62,794 nucleotides of DNA from Lachnospiraceae bacterium A2 (GTDB taxonomy: Bacteria > Bacillota > Clostridia > Lachnospirales > Lachnospiraceae), in assembly GCA_000403315.2 (NCBI GenBank), contig KE159640.1, forward strand, positions 199,138 to 261,931, read 5' to 3'. How positions within the stretch are numbered: position 1 is the first letter of the stretch; the number at the start of each line of letters is the position of its first letter. Made by a program: the position numbers and the translations under genes. Positions 43,685 through 51,680 of the stretch are shown in pieces. The notes beneath the pieces are model-generated. The model did not search any database. It worked only from the letters and a program-made list of their open reading frames with translations, and had not been told where the DNA came from.

Positions 43685-43712
43685 AAAGGCAACCTATAAA
43701 AAGATTGCCTTT
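43685..43712 (-). terminator. Terminator of the integrase gene
   Basis: AAAGGCAA and TTGCCTTT pair; on the minus strand the stem is followed by a T-rich tail. It begins just after the integrase stop. Confidence 0.75.
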
Positions 43713-43719
43713 CTAAGCC

Positions 43720-45102
43720 TTATAAATTTTTTGCAAGTGATTTCAGCAACGCCGCCATCTCTGGATTGGCAAGCAGCTTTAGAAGCATTTCTTGGTCTGT
43801 CTGCGATGCCGTTTCAGCCTTTGTTTCTTCCTGTGTTTTTTCCGCAGCGGAAGCAGCTTTGCTTTGATAAAACTGTTCTTCAAACCTCTGTGCATTTATC
43901 CGTCTGTCATCGTCTATGATATGCGAGTACACATCTGCTACCATCTTGACCTGTGCGTGTCCAGAATCACCCTGCACGGATTTCATGTCGCCGCCATTGA
44001 GCTTCAGCTTATAAGTGATGCTTGAATGGCAGAAGCTGTGAAAAACGACTGGCGGCAAATCATTATCCTTAATGAGTTTTGCCAATGCCCGATTGATAAC
44101 CTGCCCCTCAATGGGTCTGCCGCATGAAGAAGCAAATACAAGGTTGAAGTCCATATATTCCTCCCCGAACAGCTCTTTGAGGTTTTCTATGTCCTTATGC
44201 TTTTGCACAAGCATTTCCGCAACCGTCTTAGGCAGGAAAATCTTTCGGATGCTGGTCTTTGTCTTTGGCTCTTTCAGTACCAGAGCGGTATGGGTGCTTG
44301 CCACCGCAGGCGGGAACTTGAACATTACGCCCTTTTCGCCTAACTGTTCCAAAGCATTGCTGTTGACACGTTGCAGCTCCTTATTCACAAAGATATAAGC
44401 ACAATCATTCTTAATGCTCCGTTCGGAAATATCAATGCAGTCCCAAGTCAGACCGAGCATCTCGCCCATACGCAGGGAACAGGAAAAAGCAAGGTTTAAC
44501 GCCAGTGACAGGTTATAGTCATCGCAGACCTCCAATGCCTTAAATAAGGTTTCGACTGTCCAGATGTCACGCTCCTTGTGTTCTTCTTTTGGGAGAGTGG
44601 CGTTTTGTACGGGATTCCTTGACATCAGCTCCCACTTTACGCCTTGATTGAAAGCGTTGCGGAGCAGCTTGTGGATTTCCCTTACCGTGTGGGCTGTGAG
44701 GTATTCATGGGTCGGCTTGTGGTTGTTTACGACCTTTGCCTTAACCATCAATAAGCTCTGGTAATATTTATCCATCGTCCTCGGCGTAACATCTTCCAAT
44801 TTCATGTCCCCGATAAGCGGGTTGATATAGTTGAAAATCAAGCTCCGCCGTGCTTCATAGGTTGACATTGCCCAAGTGTTCACGCCATAAATGGACATAT
44901 ATTCTTCAAGCAGGTCGCTGACCGTGCTTGCGTTCGGGATGATGAATGTCCCCGTTTCCTGCTCAAATTCCACCTGCACCTTACGCTTTTTTGCTTCGGC
45001 GTTGGTGGCAAAGATTTCCCACTTCTGCCTTTTTACACCGTTTTCATCCGTATAGGTGTAGACTACGGAGTAACGGTTCTTTCTCTTTACGATTGATGCC
45101 AT
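43720..45102 (-). CDS. int: Tyrosine integrase of a Tn916-like module, catalytic arginine replaced by cysteine
   Basis: The 460-residue protein has an N-terminal arm domain, a core-binding domain (about 60-165) and a catalytic domain with R211, H355, H382 and Y392. In the box II motif, family members read H-x-L-R-H; here it is HSFCH, so the second catalytic arginine is Cys358 (codon TGC at 44029-44031). Loss of this residue normally abolishes cleavage, so the integrase is expected to be inactive. The rest is intact, pointing to a recent change. Followed by its excisionase-like genes. Confidence 0.9.
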   Translation of the reverse strand: MASIVKRKNRYSVVYTYTDENGVKRQKWEIFATNAEAKKRKVQVEFEQETGTFIIPNASTVSDLLEEYMSIYGVNTWAMSTYEARRSLIFNYINPLIGDMKLEDVTPRTMDKYYQSLLMVKAKVVNNHKPTHEYLTAHTVREIHKLLRNAFNQGVKWELMSRNPVQNATLPKEEHKERDIWTVETLFKALEVCDDYNLSLALNLAFSCSLRMGEMLGLTWDCIDISERSIKNDCAYIFVNKELQRVNSNALEQLGEKGVMFKFPPAVASTHTALVLKEPKTKTSIRKIFLPKTVAEMLVQKHKDIENLKELFGEEYMDFNLVFASSCGRPIEGQVINRALAKLIKDNDLPPVVFHSFCHSSITYKLKLNGGDMKSVQGDSGHAQVKMVADVYSHIIDDDRRINAQRFEEQFYQSKAASAAEKTQEETKAETASQTDQEMLLKLLANPEMAALLKSLAKNL

Positions 45103-45116
45103 GCTTATTCACCCCC

Positions 45117-45329
45117 TTACATTGTGCTGTCGAGCCAAGCGTCAAAGCTGCTCTTTATAGTTCGGATGCCGCTGCCCATGCGGACGCTCTGGAATAAATC
45201 TTTTTTTATCAGCGCATAAGCGGTAGGGCGGCTTATGCCAAGTATCTGCTGGATTTCCGCAACAGAATAGCTTTTCTTATTCTGGGCAGGCTTTGAATCC
45301 CCGCCCATCTCTGCAATATGTTCTCTCAT
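45117..45329 (-). CDS. Excisionase-like helix-turn-helix protein
   Basis: The 70-residue protein has a single MerR/Xis-like HTH ('SVAEIQQILGISRPTAYALIKKD') and the final 'IKSSFDAWLD', typical of small directionality factors encoded beside integrases. It overlaps the upstream gene by four bases and precedes the integrase by 14 bases. Confidence 0.85.
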   Translation of the reverse strand: MREHIAEMGGDSKPAQNKKSYSVAEIQQILGISRPTAYALIKKDLFQSVRMGSGIRTIKSSFDAWLDSTM

Positions 45330-45739
45330 CCGTCTATAAACTCCTTATGTACGTCAGCTTTGTTATAATAAGTCTGGGACTGATACCATTCCTCGAAGCT
45401 GTCTTTATAAATCCTTGTCACCTGCCCCACCCGTGCAGTACAAAATACCTTTTTCTTTAACAGCTCATAAACGCTGCTGTCAGAAATTCCGAGCATCTCT
45501 GCCACTTCCCGAACAGAAAATGTGATGCCTGTCCAGTTCTTCTCTGGGGGAGTGCCGTCAACCTTTCTGTAATGAAGCTGGTTGTCATACCATTTTTCAA
45601 AACTGTCCACCATTACCCGCATTTTCCCTGCAATAATGACCGTTTCAAAATAGCCTTTCTTTACAAGCCAGTAGGAATCTGTTTTCCCAATCCCAAGCAA
45701 CAGCCGCATTTCCGTAACGGACATACTTTTCTTATTCAT
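45326..45739 (-). CDS. Protein with two excisionase-like HTH domains
   Basis: From the ATG at 45739 the product has about 137 residues in two similar halves, each with an HTH ('SVTEMRLLLGIGKTDSYWLVKKG' and 'SVREVAEMLGISDSSVYELLKKK') and an 'SFEKWYDNQ/SFEEWYQSQ' ending. The start overlaps the end of the MazF-like gene. It is probably a DNA-bending factor of the integrase module. Confidence 0.82.
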   Translation of the reverse strand: MNKKSMSVTEMRLLLGIGKTDSYWLVKKGYFETVIIAGKMRVMVDSFEKWYDNQLHYRKVDGTPPEKNWTGITFSVREVAEMLGISDSSVYELLKKKVFCTARVGQVTRIYKDSFEEWYQSQTYYNKADVHKEFIDG

Positions 45740-45977
45740 CAGCCTGCAAAATAATGGAATCTGCGGGAAACCCTGCAATCCCATTCAAACAGAAATGTGT
45801 CGGCAGTTTTCCTTTTTTCGGTCGGCTCGTAATGGCGGCAATGATGACTGTTTGGCTGAATCGGTTGCCTGTGTTGTTGGATATGATAAGTACGGGTCTT
45901 GTGCCGCCCTGCTCTGAACCGATAACGGGGTTAAGCTCTGCGTAGTAGATATCTCCACGCCTAATTGTTCTTTCCAT
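45732..45977 (-). CDS. MazF/PemK-like protein, C-terminally shortened
   Basis: The 81-residue product begins 'RRGDIYYAELNPVIGSEQGGTRPVLIISN' (residues 5-33), the start of MazF endoribonucleases, and reaches 'ADSIILQADE' where family members continue for ~30 more residues. The stop overlaps the ATG of the next gene. No antitoxin gene is seen upstream. It is either a truncated, inactive toxin or a recruited short form within the module. Confidence 0.75.
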   Translation of the reverse strand: MERTIRRGDIYYAELNPVIGSEQGGTRPVLIISNNTGNRFSQTVIIAAITSRPKKGKLPTHFCLNGIAGFPADSIILQADE

Positions 45978-46484
45978 ATTCTTTATAACCTCCATCTGGA
46001 TTTAGGCAGACATATCCTGCCTATGTAACAGCCAGATACAAGGAAGCATTTAAGGTCTGGAGAGCATAAAACAAGCTGTCCTCGACACCCCGAAAATGCC
46101 ATTGCGGTAAACGCAAGGGAAGTCGCCAAACGGTCAGCAGCGAACTGACGCCACGGGAGTTCCACCCCAACTGTCGGTCTGACAGAGCCGCCCAATGCTG
46201 TAAAGCGTTCAAGACGGGAGTACCATTATTCTCTTTGTGTATCATGGCGGAATCGGGAGCTGCCCGATATTTCCAGTTGGTATTTACCGCTCGCTGCCTT
46301 TCGGCAGGTCATGGCGTACCGCTGCACACGCTTATGCTTTCACAATCACAAAGAGGAAGTGTTTGGCGAATGAGTATTCAGTTTTCAAAGAGCCGTCCCG
46401 TTTTCGTCAAAAAAGAAAAATGAGGCAAAGGCTTTTTTGCCTTACACCCCATAGTCCTTGAAAAACCTTATTTTTCCCCTCTAC
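45978..46484. other. ~500-base non-coding stretch of the integrase module
   Basis: Two short overlapping frames on opposite strands (46021-46245 minus; 46237-46461 plus) are odd in composition (Arg, Leu, Ser, Trp) and lack good ribosome sites, so I treat them as non-coding. Several inverted segments are visible (for example AACGGTCAGCAGCG-AACTGACGCC). It may hold a structured RNA or transfer origin. Confidence 0.4.
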
Positions 46485-46802
46485 TCAAAAAAATTTTTTA
46501 ATTTTTCTTTGCCTGTCCACCTTAATCAAAACTTGATATAGCTTCTGGTTCTCAATGCTGTCGAGAAAATCTTCTACTGTTCTCACTTCGGGCTGTGCCG
46601 CATCCTCGGCAAATTCTTCAAGATATGTACCTGAATCTTTTAGCCTGCGGTAATACCTCTTGTCAGAATTAAAGACTGCCCAATCGTAGATATGGAGCTT
46701 TTCAATCGTGTCCTCGTCAACACCCAAGCCCCGCAGTTCCTTTTCTTCGGCTTCTTTCCAGAGCCGCCATTTCTTTTCTTCTCTGCCATAATTGAATGAC
46801 AT
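46485..46802 (-). CDS. Sigma-70-like mobile-element protein, probably truncated
   Basis: The 105-residue product (ATG 46802, GGAGG upstream) starts like the 'MSFNYGREEKKWRLWKEAEEKELRGLGV' proteins of Tn916-type elements ('IYDWAVFNSDKRYY...'). Longer relatives continue into a sigma region 4 HTH, which is missing here; it ends IKKFF. The element's conserved sequence follows the stop, so the gene was probably shortened. Confidence 0.6.
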   Translation of the reverse strand: MSFNYGREEKKWRLWKEAEEKELRGLGVDEDTIEKLHIYDWAVFNSDKRYYRRLKDSGTYLEEFAEDAAQPEVRTVEDFLDSIENQKLYQVLIKVDRQRKIKKFF

Positions 46803-46817
46803 TTCCTTTACCTCCAA

Positions 46818-47160
46818 TCTGAATTTTTTGAATCATCCAGATTGGCAGGCGGTGAACGGCAGTGGATACCAGAAACAGCCTTACAACGTATTCCAACAAA
46901 AAACGACAAAAGAAAAACCGTAAAGGCTGTCACCACATAAGGAGATAATTTGAAAACATTATTGGAACACAACTTATGGGGAATAGCAAAGGCAAAGCCA
47001 GCATAAGAAGCGTTTCTGCTTCTTATGCTGGCTTTCTTTATACCAAAAATAAAATCGCACATTCGCAAAGTGGAAAATCCTTTGCTACACTTTAGGCGAA
47101 GGATGTAGGACAGATTTTGCGGACATTTAAAATAAAAAAAGAATGTGGAGGTAACAGACA
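46818..47160. other. Gap between the integrase module and the TnpV gene
   Basis: No gene seen. It contains the strong hairpin at 46994-47035 and, at 46915-46932, a sequence whose complement is similar to 58924-58942, a possible element end. GGAGG at about 47143 is the TnpV ribosome site. Confidence 0.5.
46994..47035. terminator. Strong 18-bp-stem hairpin terminator
   Basis: AAAGCCAGCATAAGAAGC pairs perfectly with its complement around a six-base loop; T-rich on the right side and A-rich on the left, so it can serve both strands. Confidence 0.85.
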
Positions 47161-47535
47161 ATGGCAAAGACGATTTTTGAGGAACTGGATGGCAAATACG
47201 AACGGCAAGGAGATTATCTAATACCGTGTATAACTTTACCCACCGAAGAAGAACAGCCGATAGGCACATGGGGACAGCGGCATCTGGACTATCTGAAGCA
47301 GTACCGCAAAGTTACATACACCAATCTTCTTACAAGCGGCAGACTGAATACTTACCTTGCCGATATTGACAGGCAGGCGCAGGAACGCTTTGAACGGCTC
47401 ATAGAGGGAATGAAACAGGCACAGGGCATAACGGAACGCCTAAAAGAAGAAAACGCCTTAGAATGGACAGGGCGGCTGGGTAACATAAGGGCTTGTGCAA
47501 GGGAGATTGTGGAGGAAGAAATCTTATACACATAA
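47161..47535 (+). CDS. TnpV family protein
   Basis: The 124-residue protein has the family start 'TIFEELDGKYERQGDYLIPC' region, 'GTWGQRHLDYLKQYRKVTYTNLLTSGRLNTYL' and a charged helical end. TnpV proteins accompany Tn4451-type transposons; their role is unproven. GGAGGTAA precedes the ATG. Confidence 0.85.
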   Translation: MAKTIFEELDGKYERQGDYLIPCITLPTEEEQPIGTWGQRHLDYLKQYRKVTYTNLLTSGRLNTYLADIDRQAQERFERLIEGMKQAQGITERLKEENALEWTGRLGNIRACAREIVEEEILYT

Positions 47536-47543
47536 CGGAGTAG

Positions 47544-47576
47544 CGACAGGGTGTAAAGCTCTGTCGTTTTTCTTTT
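47544..47576 (+). terminator. Terminator after TnpV
   Basis: CGACAG/CTGTCG stem followed by TTTTTCTTTTTT. Confidence 0.8.
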
Positions 47577-47662
47577 TTGGGGGATAAAAATTTGCGTTTT
47601 ATGAATTGATATGTTTGTTCAAACGGCTATGGTAGATACCGTGCAATTTGAGGAGAACAGAA

Positions 47663-47830
47663 ATGTTTGAGTATATGACGGCACAGGACGCAGCGGAGCT
47701 TTGGGGAATATCGGTAAGGCGGGCACAAAGGCTCTGTAAGGAAAATCGGATTGAGGGCATATTGAATATCAATCGGGCATGGCTCATACCAAAAGGAGCT
47801 GTTAAACTTGCCGATGCCCGAAAAAGATAA
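47663..47830 (+). CDS. Small helix-turn-helix protein
   Basis: The 55-residue protein has one excisionase-like HTH ('TAQDAAELWGISVRRAQRLCKENR') and ends 'RAWLIPKGAVKLADARKR', a type that commonly follows TnpV. AGGAG precedes the ATG at 47663. Confidence 0.8.
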   Translation: MFEYMTAQDAAELWGISVRRAQRLCKENRIEGILNINRAWLIPKGAVKLADARKR

Positions 47831-47911
47831 CCCGATAAAGCAAAATTAGCTTCTCCCATTTACCTTATACTGATATGGCAGACGTTAATCAGGATTTTAA
47901 AAAGATTCCTT

Positions 47912-47957
47912 ATCTTTATGAAATCTTCAAAAACATCAGCTATTCTTTTTCCATAAT
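47912..47957 (+). promoter_or_regulatory. NisR-type box and promoter of the lantibiotic-protection operon
   Basis: TCT-N8-TCT at 47913-47926 matches the nis-box spacing bound by lantibiotic response regulators. CATAAT at 47952-47957 is a candidate -10 for the ABC operon. The 22 bases 47912-47933 recur exactly at 53078-53099. Confidence 0.6.
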
Positions 47958-47980
47958 CAAAAGAAAGGACAGTACAGACT

Positions 47981-48682
47981 ATGGAAATGATTTTGAAAAC
48001 AACAAACCTCTGCAAATCTTTCAACGGACAGACGGCGGTAAACAACATATCGCTGAACATTGAAAGAAACTCCGTCTATGGATTATTGGGACCGAACGGT
48101 GCCGGGAAATCTACGACGCTCAAAATGATTACGGGCATTTTGAAACCGACCTCTGGGAATATCGAATTTGACGGTCACGCATGGAAACGCAGCGACTTAA
48201 ACCATATCGGAGCGTTGATTGAAATGCCGCCGCTTTATGAAAATTTAACTGCCTATGAAAATCTAAAAGTAAGGACTACTATTTTAGGACTGACAGATAA
48301 GCGGATTGACGAAGCGCTGCAAATCGTCCGGCTGACGGAAACAGGCAGGAAACGAGCCGGACAGTTTTCTCTTGGTATGAAACAGCGTCTTGGAATTGCG
48401 GTTGCATTACTGAACAACCCGAAACTGCTCATACTTGATGAACCAACCAACGGGCTTGACCCGATTGGGATTGAAGAACTTAGAGAGCTTATCCGTTCTT
48501 TTCCGGCGAAAGGTATTACGGTTATCCTGTCCAGCCACATTCTTTCAGAAGTGCAGCAGATAGCCGACCATATCGGCATTATCGCGGGTGGCGTTCTTGG
48601 ATATGAGGGAAAATTGAACACAAACGAAAATTTGGAACAGCTTTTTATGGACGTTGCAAAAAACAATCACAGGGAGGGTTAA
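47981..48682 (+). CDS. Lantibiotic-protection ABC transporter ATPase (NisF/SpaF/MutF-like)
   Basis: The 233-residue ATPase has Walker A GPNGAGKST, the E-loop-type 'GALIEMPPLYENLTAYENL' characteristic of lantibiotic immunity ATPases, signature SLGMKQR and Walker B LLILDEPTNGLD. It would energise expulsion of a lantibiotic from the membrane with the two permeases that follow. A second ATG two codons in (47987) is possible. The four-base gap to the next gene shows coupling. Confidence 0.93.
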   Translation: MEMILKTTNLCKSFNGQTAVNNISLNIERNSVYGLLGPNGAGKSTTLKMITGILKPTSGNIEFDGHAWKRSDLNHIGALIEMPPLYENLTAYENLKVRTTILGLTDKRIDEALQIVRLTETGRKRAGQFSLGMKQRLGIAVALLNNPKLLILDEPTNGLDPIGIEELRELIRSFPAKGITVILSSHILSEVQQIADHIGIIAGGVLGYEGKLNTNENLEQLFMDVAKNNHREG

Positions 48683-48685
48683 GGC

Positions 48686-49411
48686 ATGGACTATCTGAAA
48701 TCAGAACATTTGAAATTCAAGAGGACAATATCGAACAAACTGATTTTCATTGTTCCGCTAATCACAGCTATTTTTGCGTGGCTTATGGGTGGATTTATGG
48801 GATATCAGTACATGACGCTTTACTGGTGGTATGCGTTCCTGCTTCCGGGAGCAATCGCAATTTTGTGTTCTTTGTCACACAGAAAAGAAGAAAACGCCGG
48901 GAAATACTATTCGGTATTTTCTATGCCTGTAAACCTTTCAAGATTTGAATTTGCCAAGGGCATTATCTTAGTCGAAAAACTGCTTGTTTCAGCGATATTT
49001 TTAGCATTGCTTATTTCTATCAGTAATATCATTGCTCCGGCAACGGCAGTATATTCTCTTTTACACAGCATTGTAGGAAGTATCGGGATTGTCCTTGCGT
49101 CTGTCTGGCAAATCCCTTTGTGCCTGTACTTAGCACGCAAAACGGGAATGTTTGTGCCGATTGTGTTAAATACAATACTTGGAATTGTTCTATCTACTGC
49201 TACTGCATTAGGAAATACAATAGCATGGTGGTTTGTACCGTATTGTTGGGCGGCAAAACTGGCAGAGCCGCTTATGGGAATTGAAATAAACGGGACTTAT
49301 GCGGGGAATTGTGGATTTTCTATATCCATTATAATTTCCATTGCGTTGTCAATACTCTTGTTCCTTATTTTGTCCTATGCCGACGCAAAGGATTTTTCCA
49401 AAGGGAGGTAG
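48686..49411 (+). CDS. Lantibiotic-protection ABC permease (MutE/EpiE-like)
   Basis: The 241-residue protein has six helices and begins 'YLKSEHLKFKRTISNKLIFIVPL', a family hallmark. It contains 'FAKGIILVEKLLVSAIFLALL'. It lies between the ATPase and the second permease in the conserved F-E-G order. Confidence 0.9.
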   Translation: MDYLKSEHLKFKRTISNKLIFIVPLITAIFAWLMGGFMGYQYMTLYWWYAFLLPGAIAILCSLSHRKEENAGKYYSVFSMPVNLSRFEFAKGIILVEKLLVSAIFLALLISISNIIAPATAVYSLLHSIVGSIGIVLASVWQIPLCLYLARKTGMFVPIVLNTILGIVLSTATALGNTIAWWFVPYCWAAKLAEPLMGIEINGTYAGNCGFSISIIISIALSILLFLILSYADAKDFSKGR

Positions 49412-49417
49412 ACGGAA

Positions 49418-50149
49418 ATGGGTTTTATTTATGCGGTTCGTTCTGAACAGGTAAAAACAAAGCATACACCGTTTTGGGCTATCCATTTTTGTATACCTGC
49501 TATTGGGGCATTGTTATTTCTTGCTTACTATTCCCAGTATGGCAGCACAGCAGATAGTAAAAAGCTCAGAATGATATTGGAAATTACGACAACGTTTTTC
49601 CCATTGTTGATAAGCGTTATTGTCGGCCTTAATGTTGCACTGGAAGAAAAGGCTTCACACTTCCAAACGCTGCTTGCTGTACCGAACCGACACAAAAATA
49701 TGCTTGCAAAATTAACTTATCTTTATGGTTCGGGGGTATTTGCATTGTTCTTTCTGTTCCTGTTATTTGTGATTGGCATACATCTTTTGGGAATGGCTGA
49801 TACAGTACCGCTCAGAATGCTGATTGGAGCCGCCGTCGGGATGGCATTTTGTAATTTGATAATATACATCCTGCACCTGTTCCTCAGCTTCAAATTTGGA
49901 TTAGGGTTATCCCTGTTTTGGGGCGTATTTGAAAGTCTGCAATGTATCTTATATAGCAATATAGAACTAAAAGGCATAGCAAGGTATATTCCCTTTTCAT
50001 GGTCTATGAATTGGGTAAAGGATATTTTGAGCCGACAAATTTTCAACTATGGAGCGGAAAAAATATGGATTGCAGCATTAACGACAGGCGGCTTGCTGTT
50101 GACCTTATTATGGTTTTCTCATTGGGAAGGACGGAAAAATTATGAATAA
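49418..50149 (+). CDS. Lantibiotic-protection ABC permease (MutG-like)
   Basis: The 243-residue six-helix protein begins 'VRSEQVKTKHTPFWAIHF' and contains 'LNVALEEKASHFQTLLAVPNRH', as in MutG/SpaG permeases. It overlaps the lipoprotein gene by eight bases. Confidence 0.9.
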   Translation: MGFIYAVRSEQVKTKHTPFWAIHFCIPAIGALLFLAYYSQYGSTADSKKLRMILEITTTFFPLLISVIVGLNVALEEKASHFQTLLAVPNRHKNMLAKLTYLYGSGVFALFFLFLLFVIGIHLLGMADTVPLRMLIGAAVGMAFCNLIIYILHLFLSFKFGLGLSLFWGVFESLQCILYSNIELKGIARYIPFSWSMNWVKDILSRQIFNYGAEKIWIAALTTGGLLLTLLWFSHWEGRKNYE

Positions 50150-50957
50150 AAATAGAAAAATGGTTATCGTCTTGCTATTTGCTTTTGTTGTATGCTTTTC
50201 TCTTGCGGGCTGTTCTTTACAGGAAAAAATCAAGGAATATTCCAGTGATAAAGAGCAATGCTATCTGGACGCAGAGAATGTGACGCAATTCTCCTTTAAG
50301 GGAAACGACTATACGATTTTGGAGGACACCGTTTCTAATGGCGGGCTTGGGGAATGGACTGGATATATCCGGCAGCTTGCAGCGGTAGACGAAACAGGAA
50401 AAGTATTGCTTCAGGAAAACATAGAAGCCGCTACCTTTCGGACGTTGGCAGATTTAGCGGATAAAGCCCCGGAAGCTGCTTATATTATCCCATTCTTGAA
50501 TGTGTACGCAACCCCTAACGCTGACGATTATCTGATTGTAGATGTAAACGGAGGGTATCACAAAGCTGTTAGAAAAGAAAATATCAAAGACACAGATACG
50601 GTCTTTGACTTCAAGGACACAGAGCAGTCTATGAGTGGAAAGTTTGAAATCAATCCCGAAAATGCAACGCAGCTCCTTTGTGACGGGATTATTTATCAAG
50701 TAACCTCTGATACCGTATCAAATGATGAATTGGGAAGCTGGATTGATATTATTGCGGAAAGCGTTACATTCGATACGGAAACGAAACGCCCTTTGTCCAA
50801 AGAAGATTTGAACAAGATTGACTGGGACGGAAAAAACGCCGGACAGGGGCGGGAACAATGGTTTTACGCAGATGTTTACGAGATTTACGATACGGATAAG
50901 ACAGAAGCGGTTGCGGTAAAAATAAATAACCGCTACTATATTGCAGAGCAGAAATGA
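50142..50957 (+). CDS. NisI/SpaI-like lantibiotic immunity lipoprotein with a duplicated domain
   Basis: The 271-residue lipoprotein has a lipobox LAGC (Cys24), so it is anchored outside the membrane, where it would bind the lantibiotic. Two internal repeats align: 'NVTQFSFKGNDYTILEDTVS' near residue 46 and 'NATQLLCDGIIYQVTSDTVS' near 174, each followed by a 'LGEWTGYI/LGSWIDII' segment. NisI has the same two-domain organisation. The gene completes an F-E-G-I set. Confidence 0.85.
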   Translation: MNKNRKMVIVLLFAFVVCFSLAGCSLQEKIKEYSSDKEQCYLDAENVTQFSFKGNDYTILEDTVSNGGLGEWTGYIRQLAAVDETGKVLLQENIEAATFRTLADLADKAPEAAYIIPFLNVYATPNADDYLIVDVNGGYHKAVRKENIKDTDTVFDFKDTEQSMSGKFEINPENATQLLCDGIIYQVTSDTVSNDELGSWIDIIAESVTFDTETKRPLSKEDLNKIDWDGKNAGQGREQWFYADVYEIYDTDKTEAVAVKINNRYYIAEQK

Positions 50958-51020
50958 CCGCTTTTCTGCCCTTGCGGATTATGCTATAATACGAAAAGAG
51001 CAACGAAAGGAGGCGACACT

Positions 51021-51680
51021 ATGGCAGCAATCCTTATGGTTGATGATGAACGGCCTATTTTAGAGCTTGTGAAAAATGGGCTGCAAAAAGACGGACATTT
51101 CATTACTGCCTATACGTCTGCCGCACAGGTTCCGCTTGATAAGCTGAACAGATACGATTTGATTATACTGGATATTATGATGCCGGATATGGACGGATTT
51201 TCTTATTGCAATAAAATCCGTTCATTGGTGGACTGCCCTATTCTCTTTTTGACAGCTAAGACAATGGAAAATGATATTACATTCGGGCTTGACTTGGGGG
51301 CAGACGACTATCTGACAAAACCATTCCGCATTGCGGAGCTGCGGGCAAGGGTAAATGCCCACTTACGCCGGGAACACAGGGAACGGCATGCCGCCCTTAC
51401 CTTTGAACGGATAAAAATTGATTTGTCCGCAAAGGAGCTGCGGGTAGATGATACACCCATTCCCCTAACAAAAAGCGAACATCTGATTTGTGAATACCTT
51501 GCAAGAAATAAAGGACAGGTATTTTCAAAAGAACAGATTTATGAAGCAGTTTTGGGCTTGGAGGGCGACAGCGATAATTCTACCATTTCCACCCATATCA
51601 AAAATATCCGGGCGAAATTAAGCAAATTGGATATTCAGCCGATAGCGACAGTTTGGGGGATAGGGTACAAATGGGAATAA
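51021..51680 (+). CDS. OmpR-family response regulator (lantibiotic-responsive type)
   Basis: The 219-residue protein has a receiver (VDDE, D51, 'LDIMMPDMDG', 'GADDYLTKPF') and a winged helix ('PLTKSEHLICEYLARNKGQVFSKEQIYEAV', 'VWGIGYKWE'). GGAGG precedes the ATG. The likely targets are the two TCT-N8-TCT boxes that flank the cassette. Confidence 0.92.
   Translation: MAAILMVDDERPILELVKNGLQKDGHFITAYTSAAQVPLDKLNRYDLIILDIMMPDMDGFSYCNKIRSLVDCPILFLTAKTMENDITFGLDLGADDYLTKPFRIAELRARVNAHLRREHRERHAALTFERIKIDLSAKELRVDDTPIPLTKSEHLICEYLARNKGQVFSKEQIYEAVLGLEGDSDNSTISTHIKNIRAKLSKLDIQPIATVWGIGYKWE

Noticed and set aside
46021..46461. Two ~74-codon proteins on opposite strands
   Set aside because: Overlapping, compositionally odd and without ribosome sites; more likely a conserved non-coding segment.
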